The notes under the pieces are model-generated. The model searched no databases. It was not told where the DNA came from and was given only the letters and a program-made list of their open reading frames with translations. Below, in pieces: positions 21,011 to 32,865 of a stretch of DNA of 64,000 bases. This DNA is from Phyto melanocephala (taxonomy: Eukaryota > Arthropoda > Insecta > Diptera > Rhinophoridae): positions 106,509,833-106,573,832 of the forward strand of contig OW799233.1 in the NCBI GenBank assembly GCA_941918925.1. Direction: 5' to 3'. A program made the position numbers and the translations under genes. Each line of letters starts with the position of its first letter. Position 1 is the first letter of the stretch.

Positions 21011-22320
21011 TTTTATTCCCATATTTTTAACATAAAAATTAAAAAATTCTTCTTAAATTGTTTGCTTACAAAAGCACAACAAAGTATGTCTTTTGTAGTG
21101 CTTATTATTTCAGCAGTTTGAAAAATAGACTAGTTTATTGAAATAGTATTTTTTTATATTTCTCTCTTACTTGTTGCTAACTTTCTTAGCAGTGGGAAGG
21201 CTTGATTAGGCTGTTCTTGGTAGGGATGAAATTAGTGCTTATTAAATGCAAAAAATAGACCTACCAAGAGGGACATCACATATAAAAAACATGCCTTCAA
21301 AAAAGGCTCTTGGAAGCAGGTAAGCGCTAAGTAAGTGATTCGAGAAGCACTTTTCGGTAATGAAGTTTTTTGTTGCGTCGAGCTATATGCAAATATTTTT
21401 GACAAAGCGTTTACTAATAGGCAAAGTTATAGGCAACCATAATTTGGAAAATAGTTATTTTTTATATACATCGAGTAACTAAAGCTCCTAATTAATTTTT
21501 GGACACATTAAACTCTCTAAATTACAAACCGATGTCTCGAAAATTATTCTAGAGAAAATCTAAAAAATTGATTTAAAACTATCTGAGATATAAGCAACGA
21601 AATACAACTACCTTAAGTGAAACCTTAAGGTTCAAAAGATTTTGTGATGCAAAATATAAACCGAACTGAAGGAATAAAAGAAATGTTGAACAAACGTTTT
21701 CACTGGTCTGCTGTTTTTCGATATTTTTTTCGAATATAAATATTCTGTAAAAAGTGGTTAACTTTTAGGGATGCATGTTAGTTTACAACTCACAACATAT
21801 CTTTTTTTAATGAAAATAAAAAAAAAAATATCGGCTAATTTAAATAAAAAAGATATTTTAAGTTTAAATAAACCTAAGTTTAAAATTATTTGAATTGATG
21901 AAACATATTTTTAAAGAAGTTATAAATTGTTTTTATTTAAATTATCATGTTTTTCATAAAATTTATCTTCTTAAATACCAAATATTTTCAATTTTCTTTT
22001 TTCTTAAGTAAAAAATTTATTGTTATTAGCTCTAATTGTTTGTACTTTTATTTAATTAAACCATTTTTTTTAATAAAAAATTATTTTGCACTTTCAAGGC
22101 ACAATATGATTTATTGTTCATCTTTTTCTGCATAAAAGGAAATTTAAATACAATTTATTAAATAAAATATTTTTATTTACATATTTTCGAAAACTTACAT
22201 TCATGAAAAACAAATAAATATCTTTATACCCACTGCATGCTGCTCATAAAATATACTTGTAAAAAAATTCCTTTGATTTTTTTTCCTATTTTATTTTATT
22301 TTCAATTTTTTCTTTTACAG
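21011..22320. other. A+T-rich DNA upstream of the first visible Brf1 exon
   Basis: A B-like body fragment lies at about 21430-21620. The rest, up to the polypyrimidine tract before 22321, shows nothing recognisable and is interpreted as the end of a long Brf1 intron. Confidence 0.5.
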
Positions 22321-22470
22321 ATCCTTGTTTGTATATAATGCGTTTCGCAAATAAATTGCAGTTTGGTGGAAAAACACATGAAGTATCAATGACTGCATTA
22401 CGTATTGTTCAACGGATGAAAAAGGATTCAATACATTCGGGAAGAAGGCCAACAGGTTTATGTGGTGCTG
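22321..22470 (+). CDS. Brf1: Brf1 internal exon, start of second cyclin fold
   Basis: Fifty codons preceded by a long T-rich tract and TTTTACAG and followed by GTAAGT. The first codon (Asp) needs a G supplied by the previous exon, so the exon enters in phase 1 and leaves in phase 1 after GGTGCTG. An in-frame Met is present at DPCLYIM but is internal to the conserved fold, so it is not the protein start. The preceding exon was not found in the window. Confidence 0.93.
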
Positions 22471-25400
22471 GTAAGTTTGATATTTACAATTTTCTAATAT
22501 TAAAAATGGTGGCCAATATTAAAAGAGCACTTTCAAAATTTCAATAATAGTGTTTTCACAGCTAAAGTTAAAACTATTACCAACAGCTGATTTTGCGTTT
22601 ACGTTTAATTAAATCTAAGGCCAAATTACGGCATTCGATCACGATCACTTTACTTTTACGATCGAATTCGCTGTGCTTTTGCTATAGAGATTCTAATAAG
22701 AATTTTTAAATTTCGATTACGTTCGAATGCCGTAACTTGGCATCTGGGGACGCTGTATGTCATGAACCATTCTTTCTCCAAATGATTTGCAATGGCATGA
22801 GGGACTAGAAATAAAACAATGATGAATTTTTTAAGTTTACGTGAAATTTATTTTATTTGAGTGATAATCTTCTGAAATTAATTAATTAATAATCTTCTTA
22901 TTCTTCTGGTATATGACCGCCACGGCTGGCTGGGACGTAGTCTAATCTGGAGGCCCAATATTTGATGACTTTTTTCAACATATGTGGTCGTATATCGACA
23001 ACAACGCGGCGAATATTGTCTTCCAAACGGTCAATCGTTTCCGGCTTATCGGCATAAACTAGCAACGTCACATATTCTCACAGAAAATAGTCTAGCGGCG
23101 TTAAATCGCACGATTTTGTAGGCCAATTTACGGGTCCAAAACGTAAAACAATGCGGTTACCAAACGTTTCCTTTAATAATACAATTGTGGCACGAGCTGC
23201 ATGGCATGTTACGCCGTCTTGGTACAACCACAGCTTCTGTACATTATGCATGGCTCTATAGCCGTCACCATGACTGTAACGTTCTGACCACTATCATTTT
23301 TAAAGAAGTAAAAACCATCGATTCCACCAGCCCATAAAGCACACCAAACAGTCTGTTTTTCTGGATGTAACAGTGTCTCAACATACACTTGAGAATTAAT
23401 ATCACTCCAAATACGGCAGTTTTGTTAATCCATGTATCTTTTCAAACATGGGTTAGCTTCATCGCTTAACAAAATTCGCTTATTAAAATCGGGATCAACG
23501 GCAATCTTGCTTTTGACACATTCACCGAATCTACGCCAGCTTAAAGTTTTATGCCTATAAAAAACACCCGCTACATGTGTGCACCAAGGCGTGTTTGAGA
23601 TGATTTACTTTTAGTCTCTATTCGTAAGCTCGCTTGGTTAACGATTAACACGAGCAAAACATTTGCTACTGTCCTGCAAAATTAATTTAAAAATGTATTA
23701 TGAGTATGGAGGTAAAAAACTAGATCTATTTTAAAATTACAACTCTACAGAGATTTTAATTCTACAGGGTGATTCTGCTTCGGGAAAGTCTATTTTAAGA
23801 AAATTTTTCAGCATTTCGAACTTTTCGTTGCCTGAAATTGTAGGCCGTGATGCAATCGACATTTGGTTTTATGGACACGCTGCTACGACAAACACTGCGC
23901 CTGAAACAAGCGTGAAATAAAATTTTTTAATAAATTTTATTAATTTTGTATATTCATATAAAAAATTAAGCAATATTTTTTTTGGCAATTTTTTATTTAT
24001 GCGAAAAATCTTCGTATTAATACCGGGTCATTTTAAAATTGTTATGATATTTCCCAGAGCCGACATCAATTTTATATCTTTCCTCTTCACTTAAATTTTT
24101 TTTATCAATTTCTACCAATTGTTAGTAAAAAACTAATAAATTTTATCAACGCATAATTTAATGAAAAATAAACTTCTATTATGTATTTGTAAAAACGATT
24201 ACAATTACAGAGTTGGTGTAATCAAATGAAAATAAATACAAACCTAACTTTTGACTATTTTTATATTTTTCTTACATGTTTTTTAGCTTAATGAAATACT
24301 ATATCCGCTGATAGTAAATAAAATTAAAAATATATGACTTAACAAATATCAAAAATCGTGTGGGTCTAATCAATTGGACAAAAGTATATCACTTTGACAA
24401 AATATCCCCAATAAAGTCAAAGTTTACAAATTGAATAAATTGAAACATTTCCTATTAAACACTCAAAGGCTTGTCATTATATCAGTGACCTTTTAGTAGT
24501 CTCGTGACCATCGTCCATGGCTGTTAATGATTAGTAATTAGTTTACTGCTTTAAACAGTGAACTCATGATTAAATTTATTTTTAGTTTTGGTTGAATGCT
24601 AGTTGAAAAAGATTACAAATAATCTTTAAATACTCAGCTTTACTTGAAATTGTGATAAAATAATCTAAAGTTATTAAAAAACAATTCGACGTCTTTCAAA
24701 GATTATTTTCAGAGTCAAGTGCATTAATACTTTTTGAATGTCATTGGGAAGTACAAAAGTACTTTTATCAATAGAAAATTCAACCTTAATTTTTTTGTTT
24801 ATTCTTTTTTCTTAACCGGAATATATATATTTTATAAGACGTTATTTTCTTGAAAAAAAAAATGTTTGTGTTTAAATCACAAATTCGCATTCTCCTCGTA
24901 ATAAAACCATAATACCAATTCAGTTAATATATTGAATATGTCAAGAGTTTTTTCAATGTAATCCCTTGAATACCTAAGGTGTTCCAAGTTCAGCATAGTG
25001 TCCATGTTAAAGTTCTTGCCGCAGAACATTAACAATGATAGTGTTCCAAAGTCTTATCCTCTTCCTCGCTTGCTCCATATGTCGTTTTATCCGACAGTTC
25101 CATGAGAGCTGGAGGAGTAACCTTTTATTACACCTAAAAATGCTCGCATAAAGCTGAATTAACCGTTGAATATAAAAGTTCTCAAAAATACGTAAATTTA
25201 TTTAGATATTATAGAAACTCATTGAGCATTTATATATTGGCATATTACTCGGTATTTATAAATTTACCTTTTTGAACGAGGGGTTCCATTTAAAATCGGA
25301 CATTTTTTGGGATTTCTTTTCTGTATTTTTTTTAATTGTTTTTTACAAGAGCCAAATACTGTTCTGTATTCAGAAGTTTTGGACAGTTGGATGGATTTGC

Positions 25401-28027
25401 CTCCCGTGGTACAAAATTGACATTATTCTTTGAATATCACTCAAGGACCTTCTTTCTGTCTGTCATGATGCCAAATTAGGCTAGAAATATTAAGGCACTC
25501 TCTGCTGTTTTTTTTTTGAAAAGTTTTCATTATTTTTTCACGTACTTTTTTTCGATCTCTATTTTGACCGAAATAACAGTTGAAAATTAATGATTTTTCA
25601 AATCTGATATATTAAAAGTTAACGTCATTAAAAAAAAAAATAATAATTTGTTGAACCAAAGATAAGTTTTGGCTGGAATTGTGTTTTTTCTGTCTCAATC
25701 CTTAGTTGTTCTCCTGGCATACTCAGTTTCAGAATCTCCTTCGATTTTTATCGATGTTCATCTCCCTACAAAAAGCAGTATTTTACCACTTTATGACGTG
25801 TTTCTCAATCGCCGAAACCTTAACTTGAATTTTTTAAAGGGTTTATCATGGTATTTAAAAATGATCACATTTTGGGTAATATGTTGGCTTCTTCGCTTCC
25901 AATTATGCCGAGATGGCCTGGTATCCATCTAGATGTTTACAGATTGCATTACAATTTATCTCACTCTTGCATTGATATTTCTTACCATTATTACTTCATC
26001 TCATTCTCTCTTCTCTTGTATTATGATAATGCAATTAACACTCTCATATCTCGCTGGAACTTTGTCACATGTTATTTATCTGTGTGATGCTTACCAGGGT
26101 AAAATATCGATTTTTCTTTGGTTTTTAATTAATTCATTGCTATTAATCTAGAAGCCGTCAAGGCAGATTCATATCTTATCTGGATCTCAGTCGGCCGAAT
26201 GATAGTATATTCTAAATAGCCATTGCTGATATTGTTCTCATGGCTGTACTGTCTTTGTATCTTTTGAAGAGGTCTGCTTATTTTTTTAAGTACATTTTTA
26301 TGCTTTTTCAAATTAATGAACCTTCTATCAAGTCTCTATAATCAGAAAAGAAACTCCATATCCAAATTTTTAAAACAATCAAAAAGAATCTTAATCAATT
26401 CCAATTATTTTTAGATTGTTTGTAATCGTTATCAATTAACAATTGTTTTTAATAGGGAATTAATCGTAACAACTCTTTTTTTAAAGTAATTAAAAGAAAT
26501 TAATCAACTATGCATACAATTAATTTAAATATTACATTTTCTTAATATTAATTGTAGCTCTCCTTATTGCTGCACGTATGCATGAGTTTAGTCGTACGAT
26601 ACTCGATATAGTGCGTATTGTAAAAATTCATGAATCGACTTTACGTAAACGACTTGTAGAATTTGCCGATACACCCTCTAGTGCCCTTACCTTAGATGAG
26701 TTTATGTCTGTTGACTTGGAAGCGGAACAGGATCCACCAGCCTTTAAAGCCGCAAGAAAAAAAGATAGAGATCGTATTAAAGATGTAAGTACAAGCAGTC
26801 CTATACATTTTATACAAATGACTCTATTCTTTAAAATATTTTCAGATCGCTGAATTCGAACTAACCGAATTGCAAATGGAAATCGACATACGTTTAGAAC
26901 AAGATATTAAACGAACACAACGTAGTTCGATCAAGCGATTAACGGGAAAAGACGACTTCGAAGATGACGAAACGGCAGAATTTATAGAAAAATCTAATAT
27001 GGAAGCCATACAGGAGTGTTTATCGGAAAATCCCGATTTAGTACCCGCTGTACCTCAAACACAAAAACTAGTTATTGAGGGTCTAAAGCCAGATATTGAG
27101 TCGATGTGTCGTCCAACAGCTAGTGAATTGCAGGATTTGGAAAAAACCAAAAGTGCTACAGTAGATGATGATTTGGATCTTGAGGGCTTAGATGATGAAG
27201 AGATTAATAATTACATTCTTACACATGAGGAGGCGGATCGTAAAAATGCCATGTGGAAGGCTCTAAATGCCGAATATCTAAAAGAAATGAAGGAGAAGGA
27301 AGTAAGGCTGGCTAAAGAGCGTGAAGAAGGAAAACCAGAGAAAAAGAAACGTAAACCTAGGAAGAAGGTAATTGGCCCTTCAACAACTGCTGGAGAAGCC
27401 ATAGAAAAAATGCTGCAAGAAAAGAAAATTTCCACAAAAATTAATTACGACATTTTGAGGACTCTCACCGAGGGAGGACCTAGCACTAGCTCTGCTTCAG
27501 ATGTTAAAATTGAAAGTGAAAACACTACGGAAAAAGCAGGAAATAATCAAACAAAATCTAAACTGGAGACTAAGGACTTGCCTGTCATAATTGAAACTGG
27601 TCCAATTAAAACAAAGAATAGGTAAGTATTACTTGAAATATTTACTTCGCTTTAAGAGAATTAACTATTTCTTATTTTTTCATATTAGTCGCGGTAAACC
27701 TGCCTACACAATATGTGGTCCTAGTGCTAAAATTCCAAAACTCGAAATAGGTCTACCGGTGGGAGAGGAAAAAGAAAAACCAGACGATGTTATTGTAGAA
27801 AATGGTACGATAATTCTAATTTTTAACACATTTTTCTTTGTTTTATGAAGTATATATATACAATACTTTTTTAAATGCTTACAGGTGATGTGGATGACGA
27901 AGATGCCAATGTCGAGGATGATATCGATCCCGAACCTGAACCTGAAAAAGAGTACTCTTCCCTTAAAGAAATGCTTAATGATGGCGACGATGATGAATAT
28001 TACGATTATGATGAAGACAATTATTAA
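22321..28027 (+). CDS. Brf1: Brf1, TFIIIB subunit, 3' five exons (5' part missing)
   Basis: Joined coding exons 22321-22470, 26558-26784, 26846-27621, 27689-27804 and 27885-28027 give one open frame of about 470 codons ending in TAA. The family member recruits TBP and RNA polymerase III to tRNA and 5S promoters in the nucleus. Seen: the fragment opens with [15 protein letters not shown] and continues [20 protein letters not shown] and [10 protein letters not shown], which is the second TFIIB-like cyclin fold; then an acidic linker, the conserved block [20 protein letters not shown] followed by a charged helix (the Brf1 homology region that binds TBP), a Lys/Arg-rich stretch and an Asp/Glu-rich C-terminus. 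Insect Brf1 proteins are around 650-700 residues as far as I recall, so roughly the first 200 residues (zinc ribbon, first cyclin fold) are absent. No other host gene is recognisable nearby. Identification is firm; the missing 5' exons are inferred to lie upstream. Confidence 0.94.
22619..22741. mobile_element. hairpin MITE (GGCC.AATTACGGCA family) in Brf1 intron
   Basis: Left end GGCCAAATTACGGCATTCGA and right end, reversed, GCCAAGTTACGGCATTCGAA. The interior CTAATAAGAATTTTTAAATT recurs, inverted, in the copy at 60044-60165. About 123 bases, no coding capacity. Confidence 0.75.
22890..23640 (-). pseudogene. mariner-type transposase, decayed, antisense in Brf1 intron
   Basis: Minus-strand pieces read [15 protein letters not shown] (stop in place of W) followed by [20 protein letters not shown] and ending [14 protein letters not shown]. 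Upstream pieces include [20 protein letters not shown] with the second catalytic Asp and a weaker N-terminal part near 23450-23600. Several stops and frame breaks show that it is dead. Same superfamily as 14047-14902 but a different lineage by sequence. Confidence 0.78.
25300..25445 (-). pseudogene. Tc1/IS630-type transposase fragment
   Basis: The minus strand reads [20 protein letters not shown] then YLALVKNN, resembling the NxVPxxxNPPNCPxLRPIExxWA block around the last catalytic Glu of Tc1/IS630-type transposases. Interrupted by a stop shortly after. A lineage distinct from the PLDYFLW mariners. Ends not identified. Confidence 0.55.
26558..26784 (+). CDS. Brf1: Brf1 exon, end of second cyclin fold
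   Basis: 227 bases giving [20 protein letters not shown], then [14 protein letters not shown], then [20 protein letters not shown] and ending KKDRDRIKD. The RMHxFxRT and HESTLRKRL strings are diagnostic for Brf1 cyclin repeat 2. The acceptor is TTGTAG and the donor is GTAAGT; the exon ends in phase 0. Confidence 0.94.
26846..27621 (+). CDS. Brf1: Brf1 large exon: linker and TBP-binding homology block
   Basis: 776 bases, entered in phase 0 after TTTTCAG and left before GTAAGT. It starts [20 protein letters not shown], a charged segment, and carries the conserved [20 protein letters not shown] region followed by [20 protein letters not shown], which matches the Brf1 C-terminal domain that wraps along TBP and [16 protein letters not shown] basic cluster follows, possibly a nuclear localisation signal (inference). 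The C-terminal third is Ser/Thr-rich low complexity. The preceding intron is only 61 bases. Confidence 0.94.
27689..27804 (+). CDS. Brf1: Brf1 exon, variable C-terminal region
   Basis: 116 bases after a 67-base intron ending CATATTAG. Reads (S)[20 protein letters not shown] and continues with a Glu/Lys-rich stretch to VENG. The donor is GTACGA, weaker than the other three, but the frame closes exactly with the next exon (AATG joined to GTGATG gives Asn-Gly-Asp). Confidence 0.9.
27885..28027 (+). CDS. Brf1: Brf1 terminal exon, acidic tail and stop
   Basis: 143 bases after an 80-base intron ending TTACAG. Encodes a strongly acidic tail including [20 protein letters not shown] and a final YDYDEDNY before TAA at 28025-28027. 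The [15 protein letters not shown] string resembles the end of other insect Brf1 proteins, where an LKxML motif precedes the acidic stop. Confidence 0.92.
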
Positions 28028-28292
28028 TATTATGAATTACCAATCTCTAACTTAATGTTTCTAAATATTTTTACATTCGATTTAATTTAAGTCTTCTAAT
28101 TAAGTTAATACAGTTTTTATATACTACATATGTGATTATTTTTAATAGTATTATAAGTTTTTATTTGTTATAATTTTATTTATTTATGAAATTGAGAATA
28201 CTGAATAATGTATTGTATGAAATTAAAAAAAGAAAAAAAAGTTTCAATAATAATATTTTAGAAAATTTTACTCTGAATTAATTCCAATCATA

Positions 28293-28298
28293 AATAAA
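28293..28298 (+). promoter_or_regulatory. candidate Brf1 polyadenylation signal AATAAA
   Basis: The first canonical AATAAA hexamer I noticed after the Brf1 stop, about 265 bases downstream. The intervening DNA is A+T-rich and contains weaker variants, so the actual cleavage site is not settled. Confidence 0.45.
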
Positions 28299-31049
28299 TT
28301 CATTGGATCTTAGTTGTGAATATAAGTGCATTTATTTTATGACAGGTGCCATCTATCGGATGATGATAGGTGTCAACTATCAGATACAAAATAAAACAAA
28401 TAATGATCGGCCACAACAGCACCTATGGTGAAAATTTCTTCTTAATAGCTCTTACGGTTCCTCACATAAAAATATAACAAAAAACATATCAATATGTAGG
28501 AATAAAAAATTGTTTGTAGGCTTGTTTATATTCGCATCATTCGTAAACAATAACAGTCAGTATCACAAGGGTTTCTTAATCATAAAAAACAATGGTAACA
28601 AAAGTCAGACAAACAGACACTAACCGACCAACATAACAGTCAACTCAGCAATTCATCAATGGGCGGTCGGTCATTTTGTCAGCCAATAAACCAGCTATTC
28701 GAAAAATGAAAGGATATATTCGTTTTATATGCGTAGTTATACATGTGTCGAAGAGTGCATATGTGTTAGTGTTGTGTGTTTGTATCCAATTGAGTGACTG
28801 GTTGTGCGTGCCATGTTGAGGCAGTATTTATATTCTTTTGTTGTTTATTTGGTTAATGTTTTGTGCACAGGATATTCATACTTAATCATCTTTTATTTTG
28901 AAAAAAATTAAATTAATTTTAAACTTTTTGTTTTTATTTTATGTTTACTACAGTTGCAATTTTATAAATGATCGACCAGCCGCTTTTATTCTTTTTGTTA
29001 ATTTTTATTTTAAGCAAATAAAGGATGAATGTATTTATCAAGAAAGAAGGTGTATTATAATCGATAAAGATTGTTCTCAATTTATGTATGTAAGTATGAG
29101 TAAGATAGTTGTTTATTACCTAAAAGGGCAACTGTAAGGTACTTTGGAAAAATAAATAAATTATGCAATATATTAAAATAATTATCTGTACGAATTGTAG
29201 AAATATTTTCGTTAAGACTTTATATATATAAATGAAAGTATGTATTTACATGAGTACATAAAAATATTGTAAATAATTACGGTCTTATTTATAAGCATTG
29301 AAAATAAAACCTTTATAAATCTTTGTTCATTTTTATAAGTCTGCAATCCATAATTTTTTTTATACTTTGGGTCGCCTTGTTAATAAAAAATAAAGCATAC
29401 TTTTAGGACGATCATAATATAAGAACTATCAGTGTTGCCGGATAGTTCGAATTAGAAAAAGTTTGTGTGGCCATGGCTATTTACATCGATAAATTTTTGT
29501 AAAAGCAGTTTGTTAGCAATTAAAAATTTTAAATTTGTTCAAAGCCAGTGATTTCGGAAAATTTTTTGTATTAAAATTATTTAAGAAAATATTCACAAAA
29601 ATTATTTAAGCTAAAGGGCTTTTTTGTAATAAAAATTTTAATTTTTTATTTTTATTAATTTACTCGATTTTTATTACAAAGAATACCTTAAACTATAATA
29701 ATTTTCGTTAATATTTAAACAAAAAGAAAAGGTCTAAAAAACAAGATAACCATTATTTATTGAATTTTTTTTAGCTTTACGTAAGAGAAAATGCGAGCTA
29801 TCCTATTAACAGCAAAAGCAAATAACATTTTTTTAATTTTTTACAATACAAATAGCATTTAAAAAAATAATTTTTTCGTATTATATATTTTTAAGAAGTA
29901 TATACATATGTATTTTAAATTATGTACTTCACTTTAATGGTTGAACAGAACGGAGACACGACGAGTTTTTATAAATATTTTATAAGCTCGCCGTGAAGTT
30001 GTGAAATTGCCATGATTTATTTTTTTATGCTCCTATTTTATTGACCCCCACTTATATTCATAAATAGTAAAACACAAAACCAGATTTTTATTAATAAAGA
30101 TTGAAAATAAAAAAAGTCAAGTAATAGTTGCAGCCTACGATTTAATTAAGGAAAATCTTGCATGGCTTCAAACAAAGTTAAATATTTTTCTCAGAAAACA
30201 TACTTTAGCATTCACAATATTTTTGATTCTCACTACCATTGTCTTTTAGTCTGTTAATTTACTGAAAATTTTATGTTAAACATTATAGTTGTTGTTGCGA
30301 AAAATTCCATTGAATATTAATTTACGTAATAAGAATTTAAGTAAAAAATGGTTGTTTTATTGCAACGACATTTAATTAAAGGAAAGTGAGACGGAGGAGT
30401 AAATTGGTTAAATGAATAAAATTTATATAAAAAATAAATAATGTTCGAGAAGAATAAGAAAGAATAAAAAAATATTATTTTGCATGAAGGAACTCTTAAA
30501 GTTGAGTTGTTAAAGCAAATTAAAAAATTGCGTGATTATTCAAGTTCTCTTTTCTGTCACCAAGAAAATATCTTATTAAAATAACTATGAACAATTGGTA
30601 GTTTCATAAAGTAATTATCCCGACGATGATACCTTGAAAAACCAAAACTGCTCTAGCATACGTCATAATATGTGTCGAAAAACTTGAACGTGTGGCTCCC
30701 GTGTTAAAAAAATTTCACTAATTTTGCAGTGATCTTAACTTTGTTTTTTTATATTTGTCGAACATTTTATGTATGTATGTATCTTGGGTATTTACAATCG
30801 AATTAAGTCTTGTGGACTTTTATCAGATAGATACAAATTCAGACGATTCTAAGAGCTCATATTATATCAATTTTACGTTTAATTTAAGTATTATGAAATT
30901 ATCATACTATGACTAAAAAAATATAACATTTTTGTTCATCTCTAAGGCACGTTAATGTTTTTCTTTTAATTGCGACCTTTTATAAAAATATTATAAACAT
31001 TCACAACCTATTGTAGAAGTTGTATGAACGTCGTAGTAATTGTACACAT
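28299..31049. other. A+T-rich intergenic DNA downstream of Brf1
   Basis: No gene recognised. A short inverted repeat at about 29957-29994 (CGACGAG..CTCGCCG) and an imperfect ~22-base direct duplication near 28345-28385 are the only structures noticed. Confidence 0.45.
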
Positions 31050-31436
31050 TGGGCCAATTCAAAGTAGACTCTCATATTGTACTATGTCATATAATTCATA
31101 TTAATATGACTAGTGACTTTGAACACCTTTTGTTAACAAATTATGTATTTAATACAAGAAAGAAGACAAAGAGATGACGCTGTTAAAAATTGTATGTATA
31201 CAAGAAAGAAGAAAATAGAAAATATTCTCTCTGAGAGGTGAGAAGCGAAAAAATTCTCTCTGAGAGACAGTATGGTTAAAAGTATAACATAAACAATTTC
31301 TTATACATAGGAAACAAATGTGTAAAGTCATATTATTTTTTTTGTATGGAAATTACTAACAAAAATTTTAAGCATGCATAAAATAATATGAAATAGTACA
31401 AATACGACTGATATGCAACCACTTTGAATTGGCCCA
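31050..31436. mobile_element. MITE, 387 bases, TGGGCCAATTCAAAG ends
   Basis: TGGGCCAATTCAAAGTAG at the left is the inverted match of ACCACTTTGAATTGGCCCA at the right. A short direct repeat (ATTCTCTCTGAGAG) sits inside near 31225-31266. No certain target duplication and no coding capacity. Confidence 0.7.
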
Positions 31437-32865
31437 TTATGTTTATAATTTCTTTATTAATTTTATATACAACACTTATAACACATCTCTTACACGTTTA
31501 AATTATAGTTTGACAAGTTTTCTTTAATTCTTTAGTGTCTAAACACAGAAATTTTAATTTGACTAATTTTTACACGTGTGCCTATATTATCATGTATGTA
31601 TATTTGTGTGAATAAAGATATGTGGATCAGAAAAACAAAAGGAATTTGTGATTACCACATTCTTTATATTCATGTTTTGTTCAAAAAGCAGAGAACTTAT
31701 ACGTTTTAAATGTAACTATAAATTTTCTAAAATTTATAATTAACAAAAAATATTATAAGCTTATTGTAAAAACTTTAAGCTTTTTTTTAAATTTTGAAAA
31801 GTGATGACAATACGACAGTAAATCCACCAAACAATGTTAAAGCATCGTTAATAATATTAATACTGAAAATAATTTTATTCCGAATACTCTAATACACACA
31901 GACACCTACTCACTTACCTACGCACAAATTTTCATCTGATTGTTTTATATCTGCATCTTTATTTTTATCTCTGTGTATGCATGCGTGCATGTGTGCATAT
32001 GTGTGTATATTAAGGTTAATGTTCATTCATGCGATCATATCTGTTGCGATTCTTGTGTTTTAACAATTGAATGGCATGTGGTCAAAATATTATCATAATA
32101 GTAGTTTTTGCATTTTCGCTGCTGCTGCTGCTGTTGTTGTAGCGGCTTATTGTTCATTGCATTTATTTGTAAGTTCATACTGTTGTAAAAGTATTTTTCC
32201 ATTTATTATGGTTTTAAGTAGTGTTATATGGATTACACTTAATATTATGAACGATTTAAATATTAAATTCGAATTTAATTGCGAAAAGGAAAACAACAAC
32301 AAAAACATACACAAAATATATAAAATCAGAAATTTCTTATGCCAGAAGGATTTATGTTTATGCCAGAAGGTGTTGGGGAAGGAAATAACGTTAAATACGA
32401 TTTAATTTAAATTAAAAATTTGCTTGATTTTTTTGGGGTTTTAATATTGAACCTTAAGAAATAAGGAATTTAATTTATTTAAGAGTTTAAGGCAAATAAA
32501 TCTGCTAAATGCATGTAGGGTTATATCAAATAAATGCTGCGTATTTATTGCAGAGCAACACAAGCATAAGAAAAATTACTTACCCGCAATCTCATTAAGT
32601 TTAAAATAGTGTGTGTAGTATACACTACTACTGATTTACCCTTTCTTTATTTCATTGTCATGTTTTGTTTTGATATTCAACTTTGTTTGAAAGCACAAAT
32701 ACTAATAGAATTGAAAAAAACTTTTCGAGTAATGATGGATTTGTTTTAGTGAGAGTCATGTTTTATTATATTTGTTTTGTTTTGATTGAAAGTATTATGA
32801 AATAAAATACATATCATTAAGAACATTTTGCTCAGCTCTTTTGTATGTATATACATCTACACATA
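31437..32865. other. A+T-rich DNA with simple repeats
   Basis: Contains a short CTG/TTG run at 32118-32140. The 112-codon frame over it (Ala/Val-rich) looks like translated simple repeat. Confidence 0.45.
32118..32140. repeat. CTG/TTG trinucleotide run
   Basis: Five CTG units followed by TTG units. Confidence 0.85.

Larger units (their letters stand above)
22471..26557 (+). other. Brf1 intron of about 4.1 kb with transposon remnants
   Basis: Bounded by GTAAGT and ATTGTAG, and required to join GGTGCTG to CTCTCCTTATTGCTGC in the ALLIAARMH part of the cyclin fold. It contains a hairpin MITE at 22619-22741, a degenerate mariner-type transposase on the minus strand at about 22890-23640, and a second transposase remnant near 25340-25440. 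Stretches 23700-25280 and 25700-26550 show A+T-rich DNA with no recognised feature. Confidence 0.9.

Noticed and set aside
1..22320. Brf1 zinc-ribbon and first cyclin-fold exons
   Set aside because: Looked for CxxC-type and TFIIB-fold coding segments by eye and found none; a short exon could still have been missed.
27211..27435. 74-codon minus-strand frame
   Set aside because: Antisense shadow of the Brf1 large exon.
32067..32405. 112-codon frame with Ala/Val run
   Set aside because: Driven by a CTG/TTG simple repeat; no recognised domain, no splice or initiation context.
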